Positions 1-6,277 of a stretch of DNA of 11,200 bases are shown here, in pieces. Position 1 is the stretch's first letter. Each line of letters opens with the position of its first letter. Made by a program: the position numbers and the translations under genes. The notes under the pieces are model-generated. The model saw only the letters and a list, made by a program, of their open reading frames with translations, ran no database searches and had not been told where the DNA came from. This DNA is from an uncultured Acidobacteriota bacterium. GTDB taxonomy: Bacteria; Acidobacteriota; Terriglobia; Bryobacterales; Bryobacteraceae. The DNA is taken from positions 1 to 11,200 of the forward strand of contig CALFYN010000663.1 in assembly GCA_937952345.1 (NCBI GenBank), written 5' to 3'.

Positions 1-2
1 GG

Positions 3-290
3 AAGCCGAAGGAGAAGGAGGCGATCGTGGAGTACGTCACCAGTTGGGAAGAACGGGGCATAGCGAAAGGTCTCGCCAAGGGTTTGGAGAAGGGTTTAGA
101 GAGGGGCCGTGTGGAGGCCCTCCGTGAGATGCTTCTCGATGTGCTGGCCACTCGCTTCGGGTCCATTGATGCAGGTGTCATCGCCCGCATTCAACAGATG
201 ACATCATCCACGGAGCTCAAAGACCTCGCCCATCGTGCGCTCAGTGCCGCTTCCCTTCACGAACTCGGGTTGGATGCGCCGCGCACCTGA
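3..290 (+). CDS. Rpn-family nuclease/transposase-like protein, C-terminal part (5' end outside window)
   Basis: The reading frame is open to the left edge (K-P-K-E-K-E-A-I-V-E-Y-V-T-S-W-E...), so only the C-terminal tail is present. The tail has the E-Y-V-T-S-W-E-E-R-G-I segment followed by short K-G-L/E-K-G-L/E-R-G repeats and then an amphipathic helix (EMLLDVLATRFG). This is how proteins of the Rpn (recombination-promoting nuclease, PD-(D/E)XK) / DUF4351-like group usually end. The nuclease domain itself cannot be checked here. An AAGGAGG at 15-21 sits 5 bases before a GTG at 27, so an 87-residue product starting at 27 is formally possible. The conserved segment straddles that point, however, which favours an internal codon. 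Proteins of this group are often multicopy and associated with genome plasticity. Confidence 0.7.
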   Translation, partial: KPKEKEAIVEYVTSWEERGIAKGLAKGLEKGLERGRVEALREMLLDVLATRFGSIDAGVIARIQQMTSSTELKDLAHRALSAASLHELGLDAPRT

Positions 291-395
291 ACTCGAAAAT
301 CTCCACATCCGGTGAAGCCCACCACCCCATTTCGTCGCTTCCCTGTGTAGACGGGCCTCAAACAGACCCGCACTTGCACAGAGGAGCAACCCACC

Positions 396-1496
396 ATGGG
401 CATCATCACCTATTCCAGCGTCCCCAGCGCCAGCCGGTTCCGTTCCGATTCCAGCGTCACCTTCGCCGTTCGCCGCAAAGACATCATCCTGTCCCACATC
501 GACTGGCTGCTGTCCAAGCATGAAACGAACCCCGACAAGCGCGTCGTCATCCTCTGCGATCTCTTCATGACCTGCAACTTCTGGATCAAGGCCTACCACG
601 AGAGAAATCCCAACATCGAGCGCCAGCGCTACCCCGTCGTTCTGGCGCTGTTTGAATCCATCGTCGGCGCCCTCGCCAAAACCTGGAACTGTTCCCAAAC
701 CAAAGTGGCCCAAACCGTCCGCGAAATCTATGGCAGGGACATGCATACGCATGGTTTTCAGGTCGATCATGGCCAGGGCCGCGCCAAGTACTTCTCCCCC
801 ATCGAAGCCGCGCAATACCGCCTGCGCTTCAAGGGAGGCCTCGCCTACCAGTACCAGTGGTGGGATCCCAAGCTGAGCCACCGCCTCGCCCTCGCCGACT
901 CCAGCCGCTGCTACACGGAAGTGAAGCGCAGAGGTGAGAACGGACACATGGCCGCCGGGTCCAAAGACTACTGCATCTTCGCCATGACGCTGGAACGCGT
1001 CGTCTTTCTGGGCAAAGCCGACGTGGGCGACACCGGTTCACACTCCGGCACGTTCCATTCCTCGTTCAACGGCGGTGGAATCGTCACCATGGCCGGAACC
1101 ATCCACATCGTTCACGGCAGGATCAAAGCGATCCGCGCCGACAGCGGCCATTACAAACCCACCGAAATGAACATGGCCCTATTCCTCCAAGCGCTGGCGA
1201 TGTACGGTGTCCCGATTCAGAACATCGCCCTCTTCAGCTACGACGGTGAAAGCCGCGGCTTCGCCCTCGACTTCCTGAAGTCCCGCATGAGTTGGACGGA
1301 GTTCGACAAACAGCGCCGCCTGGAGCGCGCGCACCGCCTCAATGGCGATGACTATCGCAGCGCCATCAATCTGCCGAAGAAGTTCCCCGATCTCAAGCGC
1401 GGCCCGGTTGTGCAACGTCCGGCCGTGCCCCACACGAACATCCCGCTGCCGGTTGCCACGCCCTCGGGCGAATCCAATTTCTACTTCGCCGAATAG
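396..1496 (+). CDS. Uncharacterised protein with IQM-like (FHSSF / SGHYxPTE) C-terminal module
   Basis: A 366-residue protein of unknown function. GAGGAG at 381-386 precedes the ATG. No signal peptide or membrane segment is evident, so it is probably cytoplasmic. The N-terminal half (about residues 25-170) is mixed helical and includes VVILCDLFMTCNFWIKAY around residue 50. From about residue 185 the pattern is: a CY-E-V-K-R-R strand, a hydrophobic DYCIFAMTLERVVFLGKA segment, G-T-F-H-S-S-F-N-G-G-G (about 217-227), A-G-T-I-H-I-V-H-G-R-I-K-A-I-R, then D-S-G-H-Y-K-P-T-E (249-257) and a helix FLQALAMYGV. The same order of blocks (hydrophobic strand, FHHSSF, AG, G-x-L, SGHYxPTE, FLxxL) is what I recall for plant IQM calmodulin-binding proteins; this is from memory, not a search. 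The last 35 residues are proline-rich and probably disordered. The gene stands alone between an Rpn-like gene and the SDR gene. Its enzymatic or binding role is unknown. Confidence 0.85.
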   Translation: MGIITYSSVPSASRFRSDSSVTFAVRRKDIILSHIDWLLSKHETNPDKRVVILCDLFMTCNFWIKAYHERNPNIERQRYPVVLALFESIVGALAKTWNCSQTKVAQTVREIYGRDMHTHGFQVDHGQGRAKYFSPIEAAQYRLRFKGGLAYQYQWWDPKLSHRLALADSSRCYTEVKRRGENGHMAAGSKDYCIFAMTLERVVFLGKADVGDTGSHSGTFHSSFNGGGIVTMAGTIHIVHGRIKAIRADSGHYKPTEMNMALFLQALAMYGVPIQNIALFSYDGESRGFALDFLKSRMSWTEFDKQRRLERAHRLNGDDYRSAINLPKKFPDLKRGPVVQRPAVPHTNIPLPVATPSGESNFYFAE

Positions 1497-1537
1497 AGCG
1501 CCAGGCCCGCCATTTCCCGCGGCCTCGGCTTCCCGCA

Positions 1538-1543
1538 TAAGAT
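1538..1543 (+). promoter_or_regulatory. Possible -10 element (TAAGAT) upstream of the SDR gene
   Basis: TAAGAT lies 22 bases before the TTG start in the 68-base gap after the 366-residue gene. It matches the TAnnnT core of a sigma-70 -10 box. No convincing -35 hexamer is seen about 17 bases upstream, so this is a weak call. Confidence 0.22.
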
Positions 1544-1564
1544 GGATGCTGAGGCTCGACACTC

Positions 1565-2320
1565 TTGAACCAACGAAAAGTCGCTTTGGTGACCGGATCG
1601 TCCCGCGGCATCGGCAAGGCCGTCGCCATACGACTGGCCCGCGATGGCGCCGCGGTCGCCATCCATTACCGTGAGCGCCGTCAGGAGGCGGAGCAAACCG
1701 CCGCTGCCATTCGGCAGGCTGGGGGTGAGGCGGCCATCTTCGCCGCGGACTTGGCCGTCGCGGAGGACTGCGCAACCCTCGTCGCCGATGTTTCCCGCGC
1801 TGTCGGCCCCATCGACATCCTGATCAATAACGCCGGCATCCTGCGCCGCGGCGATCTGTTTGACTTCGACTTCGCCGAAATGGAGCCGATGCGCAACGTC
1901 AACGTCGACGGGCTGGTGCGTGTCACTCGCGCCGCCGCCGCCGCAATGAAGGACCGCGGCTGGGGGCGCATCGTCAATCTCACCTCCATCGCCGCCCTCG
2001 GCACCTCCATGGCAGGCACCACCTTCTACGCCGCCACGAAAGCCGCCGTCATCGCCTTGACCCGCCGCTTTGCCCTCGAACTCGGCCCGTCCGGCATCAC
2101 CGTCAATGCCATCGCTCCCGGATTTATCCTCACCGAAATGGCCGCATCGAGCGGCATGAACTTCGACGCCGTCGCCCAAAAGGCCATGATGCGGCGCACC
2201 GGCACGCCCGAAGACATCGCCGCCGCCGCGGCGTTTCTCACGTCCGAAGAAGCAGGCTTCATCACAGCTCAGGTGCTCACCGTCGACGGTGGGCGCACCG
2301 ACTTCATCGCTCATCCATAG
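1565..2320 (+). CDS. SDR-family NAD(P)-dependent oxidoreductase (FabG-like)
   Basis: A classical short-chain dehydrogenase/reductase of 251 residues, the usual length. It has the cofactor motif T10-G-S-S-R-G-I-G17, N88-N-A-G91, the catalytic S141 in NLTSIAA, and Y155-x-x-x-K159. The C-terminal P-G-F-I and late T-V-D-G-G motifs are also typical. The start is TTG at 1565: an in-frame stop lies at 1550-1552, no ATG is in frame upstream, and GAGG at 1551-1554 could serve as a weak ribosome-binding site. Such proteins reversibly oxidise alcohols or reduce ketones with NAD(P)H in the cytoplasm; family members include 3-oxoacyl-ACP reductases, glucose 1-dehydrogenases and sugar-acid dehydrogenases. 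Substrate cannot be read from sequence. The gene is 14 bases upstream of a Gfo/Idh/MocA gene and very likely co-transcribed with it, which favours a sugar or sugar-acid substrate over fatty-acid synthesis. Confidence 0.93.
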   Translation: MNQRKVALVTGSSRGIGKAVAIRLARDGAAVAIHYRERRQEAEQTAAAIRQAGGEAAIFAADLAVAEDCATLVADVSRAVGPIDILINNAGILRRGDLFDFDFAEMEPMRNVNVDGLVRVTRAAAAAMKDRGWGRIVNLTSIAALGTSMAGTTFYAATKAAVIALTRRFALELGPSGITVNAIAPGFILTEMAASSGMNFDAVAQKAMMRRTGTPEDIAAAAAFLTSEEAGFITAQVLTVDGGRTDFIAHP

Positions 2321-2321
2321 C

Positions 2322-2328
2322 AGGAGGG
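2322..2328 (+). promoter_or_regulatory. Strong ribosome-binding site of the Gfo/Idh/MocA gene
   Basis: AGGAGGG lies directly after the SDR stop codon and 6 bases before the ATG at 2335. It fixes the start and supports translation of the second gene from a shared transcript. Confidence 0.8.
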
Positions 2329-2334
2329 TTCTTC

Positions 2335-3549
2335 ATGTCCACCACTAGAAGGCAGGCCATCCAGGCCACGGCGCTCACGGCGCTATCCTACCAGCGCATT
2401 CTCGGCGCCAATGACCGCATCGGCATCGGCCTCATCGGCTGCGGCGACCGCGGCATCAACGCCCTCATGAAGGGAGCCATCCCCTTCAAGGAGCAAACCA
2501 ATGTCGAGTTTCGCGCCGTCTGCGACATCTGGAAACAGCATCGCGAAAAAGCCGCCGAAACCTCCAAACAGGCCAATGCCGGCGATCCCAAACAGATGGC
2601 CGCCTACCGCGAACTCCTCGCCATGAAGGAAATCGACGCCGTCATTATCGCCACCCCGGACCACCAGCATTCCACCATGCTCACCGACGCCGTCCGCGCC
2701 GGCAAGGATGCCTACGTCGAAAAACCGCTGGCCATGGAAATGAAAGAATTGCTTCTAGCCGTCGATACGGTGAAAAAATCGGATCGAATTGTGCAAATGG
2801 GCACGCAAATTCGCTCCCTGCCCAGTTCCATGGCCGCCCGGAAATTCGTCACCGGCGGCGGACTCGGCAAGATTTTCAAAGTCGAACAGGAGCGCAATTC
2901 CCTCAAACCCTACTGGCACAGCCGCGGCAGCCGCGACCTCAAGCCCGAAGACACAGACTGGAAGGCGTTCCTCTTCAACCGCAAAGACCGCCCGTGGGAT
3001 CCGCAGATGCACACCGGCTGGTATGGCTACCGCGACTTCTCCCGCGGCCCCCACGCCAACCTGATGGTCCATTTCATTGACCTCGTGCACCACATCACTA
3101 ATTGCGGCATGCCCAAACGCTGCGTCACCCTCGGCGGCTCCTTCCGCTTCAAGGACGACTACAACGCCCCCGATTCGGTCGAAACCATCCTCGAATACGA
3201 AGACTTCCTCGTCCGCTACAGCACCGCCTTCGGAACCGGGAACGGCAACTACCTCAAGTTCTTCGGAACCAAGGGCACCATCGATGCCTCGGGCTGGTCC
3301 GGCAAGCCATTCCCCATCCTCAGCCAGGGCGCCGAGGAGCCGCTTCCCGAAGGCACCGGCATCCCGGAAATGGAAAGCGATCCCCACATGCTCAACTGGC
3401 TCAAGTGCCTCCGCTCCCGCCAGCAGCCGAACGCGCCGATTGACGCCGGATACTCGCATTCGGTCGCCGTCATCCTTTCTGACGAATCGATGATCCGAGG
3501 CCGGCGCATGGTGTTCGACCCGGTGAAGCGGGCGGTACGCGAAGGATAG
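2335..3549 (+). CDS. Gfo/Idh/MocA-family oxidoreductase with Tat-like N-terminus
   Basis: A 404-residue NAD(P)-dependent oxidoreductase of the glucose-fructose oxidoreductase / inositol dehydrogenase / MocA superfamily. After a 28-residue N-terminal extension comes the Rossmann motif I-G-L-I-G-C-G-D-R-G (31-40). The family signature E129-K-P131 holds the lysine involved in catalysis and cofactor binding. The C-terminal domain carries an H246-F-I-D-L-V-H-H segment in place of the common D-x-G-x-H-x-x-D arrangement. The N-terminus (T-T-R-R-Q-A-I-Q followed by an alanine-rich stretch) resembles a twin-arginine signal but is short, lacks the phenylalanine of the consensus, and contains an arginine in the expected hydrophobic core. 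Export is therefore doubtful. Acidobacteria and planctomycetes carry many such paralogues, often with sugar-metabolism genes. It follows the SDR gene as the second gene of a likely two-gene operon. Substrate is unknown. Confidence 0.93.
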   Translation: MSTTRRQAIQATALTALSYQRILGANDRIGIGLIGCGDRGINALMKGAIPFKEQTNVEFRAVCDIWKQHREKAAETSKQANAGDPKQMAAYRELLAMKEIDAVIIATPDHQHSTMLTDAVRAGKDAYVEKPLAMEMKELLLAVDTVKKSDRIVQMGTQIRSLPSSMAARKFVTGGGLGKIFKVEQERNSLKPYWHSRGSRDLKPEDTDWKAFLFNRKDRPWDPQMHTGWYGYRDFSRGPHANLMVHFIDLVHHITNCGMPKRCVTLGGSFRFKDDYNAPDSVETILEYEDFLVRYSTAFGTGNGNYLKFFGTKGTIDASGWSGKPFPILSQGAEEPLPEGTGIPEMESDPHMLNWLKCLRSRQQPNAPIDAGYSHSVAVILSDESMIRGRRMVFDPVKRAVREG

Positions 3550-3602
3550 CGCGTAAATTCGCCTTTCCTTCCCCATGCCCAAACCTGCGGCGGGTCCGGC
3601 GT

Positions 3603-3608
3603 TATAGT
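3603..3608 (+). promoter_or_regulatory. Possible -10 element (TATAGT) of the PEP-CTERM gene
   Basis: TATAGT matches the TATAAT consensus at five of six positions and stands out in GC-rich DNA. No good -35 box is apparent. If used, the leader would be about 140 bases and would contain the GTAC inverted repeats. Confidence 0.25.
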
Positions 3609-3622
3609 ACGTCATCCCGAAA

Positions 3623-3652
3623 GTACCGAAAGCCTGGTACCCGCCGCGTACC
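3623..3652. repeat. Alternating GTACC / GGTAC inverted repeats
   Basis: GTACC (3623-3627), GGTAC (3636-3640) and GTACC (3648-3652) form two overlapping inverted repeats with 8- and 7-base spacers that share the central arm. A direct repeat CCGAAAG occurs at 3617-3623 and 3626-3632. The arrangement could be an operator or two mutually exclusive hairpins. The pattern is directly visible; the function is inferred. Confidence 0.5.
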
Positions 3653-3739
3653 ATCAAAATCCTACTATCCTCCTATTCTCCTATTGCTCAAGACTTCTTA
3701 CCCTAAGGAAGCCCCGCATTGCGCAGCGAGAGGCATATC

Positions 3740-3745
3740 AGGAGG
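3740..3745 (+). promoter_or_regulatory. Ribosome-binding site fixing the TTG start of the PEP-CTERM gene
   Basis: AGGAGG lies 8 bases before the TTG at 3754. A typical signal peptide begins exactly there, so this site decides in favour of the TTG start. Confidence 0.75.
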
Positions 3746-3753
3746 AACGCCAG

Positions 3754-4464
3754 TTGAAACGGCTAGTCGCAATCAGTTTGTGGTTGTGGTCGGTAGGAAG
3801 CACTTGCTTTGCAGGATCCGTAGAGTTCTCGGCGGGCAACGCCAACGTGAACTTTTCCCTGGTTGGCAACAACATATTGCAGGTGACACTGACCAACAAC
3901 TCCTTGATGACAGCAACGTCTCCCAGCGACGTTCTCACCGGTGTGTATTTTTCCACCCAGCAAAACCTGACCCCTGTGATGGCGTACGTCAACAGTGTAC
4001 AGAACCTTCTGAACTGCCCCAATTGCACAAACGCCTCAGTCGACATCGGCGCGGAATGGGCCTACCAGAATGCAGTCAGCGGAGTGTTGCCGGCCGGTAC
4101 GGTAAACCTTCTCGGCGCCGCGGATTTTGGAACATTCAGCCTCAGTGACCGTTTCGGGACAAACAACATCTCCGGAACGGATGGCGTCGGCGGAATCGAT
4201 TTCGGCATCGTAGGTTCAGGAAACCTCAGTTCCGCATTGACGGGCTCGCCTCTGGTATCGCGCCAGGCGGTCTTCGTGTTCACCACCCCCTACGGATTCA
4301 ACACCAGCGCCATTGGCACGGTGGGTTTCCTTTACGGATACAACCACTTTGGGGGCGGCTTCTATTCACTCGTGGACAGCGAAGCTCCGGAGCCGCAAAC
4401 GTGGGCCCTCATTGGCTTGGGCTTGGGCGCACTCGGCTGGATACGCAGGCGTAAGTCTGTCTAA
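3754..4464 (+). CDS. PEP-CTERM sorting domain protein (exosortase substrate)
   Basis: A 236-residue exported protein. It has an N-terminal signal peptide (MKRLVAISLWLWSVGSTCFA, predicted cleavage after A20). The C-terminal sorting signal has P212-E-P-Q-T-W, a hydrophobic helix (ALIGLGLGALGW) and the basic tail IRRRK. In PEP-CTERM systems an exosortase cleaves this signal and the protein ends up at the outer surface or in the extracellular matrix. The mature part has a Q-V-T-L-T-N-N-S / S-D-V-L-T-G-V-Y-F-S segment, E-W-A-Y near residue 102, and G-I-D-F-G-I-V-G. This order of blocks resembles a widespread family of PEP-CTERM proteins with no known biochemical role. C88-P-N-C91 forms a CxxC pair that could make a disulfide outside the cytoplasm. 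Start is TTG at 3754, supported by AGGAGG. No exosortase gene is in the window. Codon choice looks less GC-biased than in the neighbours. Confidence 0.9.
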   Translation: MKRLVAISLWLWSVGSTCFAGSVEFSAGNANVNFSLVGNNILQVTLTNNSLMTATSPSDVLTGVYFSTQQNLTPVMAYVNSVQNLLNCPNCTNASVDIGAEWAYQNAVSGVLPAGTVNLLGAADFGTFSLSDRFGTNNISGTDGVGGIDFGIVGSGNLSSALTGSPLVSRQAVFVFTTPYGFNTSAIGTVGFLYGYNHFGGGFYSLVDSEAPEPQTWALIGLGLGALGWIRRRKSV

Positions 4465-4473
4465 CACCCGCAT

Positions 4474-5469
4474 CTACGGCAATTGCGGCGCAGCAATATA
4501 AGCGGCGGGAAGTTCCCCGGTCAGCGACTTCAGCCAGGCGACGATCCGCTTCTGCTCCGATTCCGTCACCGGCCTCTCCAATTGATACTCCGACATGATC
4601 TGCACCGCCTTCTCTAAGGTAGGCACGGATCCATCGTGGAAGTACGGCGCGGTCTTCTCTACATTCCGCAGAGAAGGAGCCTTGAACATCAGCTTATCCT
4701 CCTCCCGTTTGGTCAAGGCGAAACGGCCCAGGTCCGCTTCCCCGCTCCACGGCTTGAACATGCCGAGTTTCATGAACACCTGTCCCCCCACGTAAGTCCC
4801 CCCGTGGCAGACGACACAGCCGGCCTTATAAAACGCCAGAAACCCGGCCTGCTCTTCCCTGCTCAGCGCCGATTTGTCGCCCTTGAGAAAACGGTCCCAG
4901 CGCGAGGGCGCCACCAGCTTGCGCTCGAAGGCGCCGATGGCCCGCGCCGCGTTATCCAGCGTAACGGGTTGCGCTTCCCCCGGAAACGCCTTCGCGAAAG
5001 CCACCCCATAGCCAGGAATCGAGCGCAGCGTCTTCTCCACGTCCGCCGCCCCGCCCATCGCCATCTCCACCGGATTCATCATCGGACCCTTCGCCTGCTC
5101 CTCCACATTCTTGGCCCGCCCATCCCAGAACTGCAGTTTGTGCCCGGCGGCAAAGTACACCGTCGGAGCGTTGCGCGAGCCGCGCTGGCCGCGATGCCCC
5201 GCCGAAGTCGCCGCCCCATCCACACCGTAGCGGTCCAGCGGATGGCAACTGTTGCAGGAAATGTCTCCGCCCTTCGATAGCCGAGTTTCGTAATACAGCA
5301 TTCGACCCAACACGGCTTTTTCCTCTGTGAAGGGATTCTCTTTGCTTTCCATAATCTCCGGCGCGGCGCTGAAGTTCGCGATATATTCCGGATCAATTCC
5401 TTCCGTATCAAGGGGAGGCTGCCCGCAGGAAAGCAGCAAGACCCCGGCAACGGCAAACGCACGCTTCAT
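4474..5469 (-). CDS. Diheme cytochrome c peroxidase-like lipoprotein (CcpA/MauG superfamily)
   Basis: A 331-residue protein with two c-type heme motifs, C72-N-S-C-H76 and C218-V-V-C-H222, one per domain, as in bacterial diheme cytochrome c peroxidases. Conserved segments include G-H-R-G-Q-R-G-S-R-N-A-P-T (91-103), F-W-D-G-R-A (114-119), and the late T-A-P-Y-F-H-D-G-S (273-281). Peroxidases of this family reduce hydrogen peroxide in the periplasm with electrons from small cytochromes or quinol chains. MauG relatives instead oxidise protein substrates, so the precise reaction is open. I chose ATG at 5469 because it begins a clear lipoprotein signal (MKRAFAVAGVLLLSC) with lipobox L-L-S-C15, implying membrane anchoring. 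An upstream in-frame TTG at 5505 would add 12 residues and spoil the signal. AAGGA abuts the ATG, an unusually short spacing. The gene converges on the PEP-CTERM gene with only 9 bases between stops. Confidence 0.92.
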   Translation of the reverse strand: MKRAFAVAGVLLLSCGQPPLDTEGIDPEYIANFSAAPEIMESKENPFTEEKAVLGRMLYYETRLSKGGDISCNSCHPLDRYGVDGAATSAGHRGQRGSRNAPTVYFAAGHKLQFWDGRAKNVEEQAKGPMMNPVEMAMGGAADVEKTLRSIPGYGVAFAKAFPGEAQPVTLDNAARAIGAFERKLVAPSRWDRFLKGDKSALSREEQAGFLAFYKAGCVVCHGGTYVGGQVFMKLGMFKPWSGEADLGRFALTKREEDKLMFKAPSLRNVEKTAPYFHDGSVPTLEKAVQIMSEYQLERPVTESEQKRIVAWLKSLTGELPAAYIAAPQLP

Positions 5470-5518
5470 TCCTTCACCACAGCACACGCCGGGGGCGCGC
5501 GGCAACCATGGCCCCGCC

Positions 5519-5527
5519 TGTTAAAAT
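5519..5527 (+). promoter_or_regulatory. Extended -10 promoter element (TG-T-TAAAAT) upstream of yhhQ
   Basis: TGTTAAAAT fits the extended -10 form TGnTATAAT with one mismatch. It lies 14 bases before the ATG at 5542, so transcription would begin about 8 bases upstream of the start codon. Read on the minus strand the same bases include TATTTT, a weaker -10 match directed towards the peroxidase gene. The 72-base divergent gap must hold both promoters. Confidence 0.4.
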
Positions 5528-5541
5528 AGAACGATCCAAGG

Positions 5542-6222
5542 ATGCAACTCGAGCCTCGCTACAAACACCTGGATCATCTCATCAATGCTTTCGTGGTGGT
5601 GCTGATCATTTCCAATCTGGTCGCCCCGAAGCTGATCGCCATCGGCGATCTGCGCCTCAGCGGAGCCCAGATCCTCTTCCCCATTACCTATATCTTCGGC
5701 GACATCTTCACTGAGGTCTACGGATACGGGGCCTCGCGCCGCGCCATCTGGACCGGCTTCGTCGCCTCCGCCCTGCTGGCCGTCATGGGAATGACCATCG
5801 TCGCCCTGCCCCCCGCGCCGGAGTGGCACGATCAGGAAGCCTTCGCCAAGGTCTTCAACTTCGTCCCGCGGTTGGTCGTCGCCAGCCTCATCGCCTACTG
5901 GTGCGGCGAGTTCGCCAATGCTTTCGTCATGGCCAGGCTCAAGGTGATTACCGAAGGCAAAATGCTGTGGGTGCGCACCATCGGGTCCACGGCCGTGGGG
6001 CAATTGGTGGACACCATCGTGGTCATCGGATTGGCCTTCGGGGGCACGGTCGGCGTATCCACGCTCGTTACCCTGATCTTCTCCGGCTACCTCAGCAAGG
6101 TGGTCTACGAAGCCGCCATGACACCGATTACGTATCTCGTGGTGAACGGCTTGAAGAAATCGGAAGGCATCGATGTCTATGACACGAACACCGATTTCAA
6201 TCCATTTCACGGGACGAAGTAA
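5542..6222 (+). CDS. yhhQ: Queuosine precursor transporter (YhhQ / DUF165 / VUT family)
   Basis: A 226-residue polytopic inner-membrane protein of normal length for the family. Hydrophobic segments lie near residues 14-34, 42-57, 69-90, 109-130, 148-168 and 172-188. Conserved features are I-T-Y-I-F-G-D-I-F-T-E-V-Y-G-Y (48-62), R-T-I-G-S-T-A-V-G-Q-L-V-D-T (145-158), and K-V-V-Y-E...T-P-I-T-Y (186-198). Family members import 7-cyano-7-deazaguanine or 7-aminomethyl-7-deazaguanine for tRNA queuosine modification. No other queuosine gene or preQ1 riboswitch is seen here. ATG at 5542 is the first start after an in-frame stop at 5527-5529. AAGG abuts it and a -10-like box lies 14 bases upstream, so the mRNA leader may be only about 8 bases. 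The gene appears monocistronic and is divergent from the peroxidase gene. Confidence 0.92.
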   Translation: MQLEPRYKHLDHLINAFVVVLIISNLVAPKLIAIGDLRLSGAQILFPITYIFGDIFTEVYGYGASRRAIWTGFVASALLAVMGMTIVALPPAPEWHDQEAFAKVFNFVPRLVVASLIAYWCGEFANAFVMARLKVITEGKMLWVRTIGSTAVGQLVDTIVVIGLAFGGTVGVSTLVTLIFSGYLSKVVYEAAMTPITYLVVNGLKKSEGIDVYDTNTDFNPFHGTK

Positions 6223-6232
6223 CGATTCTTGC

Positions 6233-6245
6233 AGGCGAAACGCCT
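6233..6245 (+). terminator. Small hairpin after yhhQ (possible weak terminator)
   Basis: AGGCG-AAA-CGCCT forms a perfect 5-bp stem with a 3-base loop, 10 bases after the yhhQ stop. It has no following T-run, so intrinsic termination is doubtful. Confidence 0.3.
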
Positions 6246-6277
6246 CTCCGCATAAGAAGATGATTTCGCGCTCCGCC

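Larger units (their letters stand above)
3550..3753. other. Structured 204-base spacer before the PEP-CTERM gene
   Basis: No convincing gene lies here. The spacer contains TATAGT at 3603-3608, a cluster of four GTAC tetramers (3607, 3623, 3637, 3648), and a pyrimidine-rich run with repeated CTCCTATT-like units at about 3658-3690. The ribosome-binding site of the next gene is at its right end. It probably carries the promoter and possibly an operator of the PEP-CTERM gene. Confidence 0.5.

Noticed and set aside
291..395. Search for promoter, terminator or small gene between the Rpn-like gene and the IQM-like gene
   Set aside because: Apart from GAGGAG at 381-386 I see no clear promoter hexamers, hairpin with T-run, or small coding frame.
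1..1500. Insertion sequence or transposon boundary around the Rpn-like and IQM-like genes
   Set aside because: No terminal inverted repeats or target-site duplications were seen, and the Rpn-like label alone does not define a mobile element.
1503..1525. AGGCC...GGCCT inverted repeat after the 366-residue gene as a terminator
   Set aside because: Only 5-base arms with a 13-base spacer and no T-run; common by chance in GC-rich DNA.
1481..2314. Open frame of 277 codons on the minus strand over the SDR gene
   Set aside because: Glycine/aspartate/alanine-rich translation without domains, antisense to an SDR with all catalytic motifs.
2755..3657. Open frame of 300 codons on the minus strand over the Gfo/Idh/MocA gene
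   Set aside because: Antisense to clear enzyme motifs; its composition is typical of a GC-bias shadow.
3684..4148. Open frame of 154 codons overlapping the PEP-CTERM gene in another frame
   Set aside because: It shows no domain. The competing frame has a signal peptide, PEP-CTERM signal and AGGAGG at the right distance.
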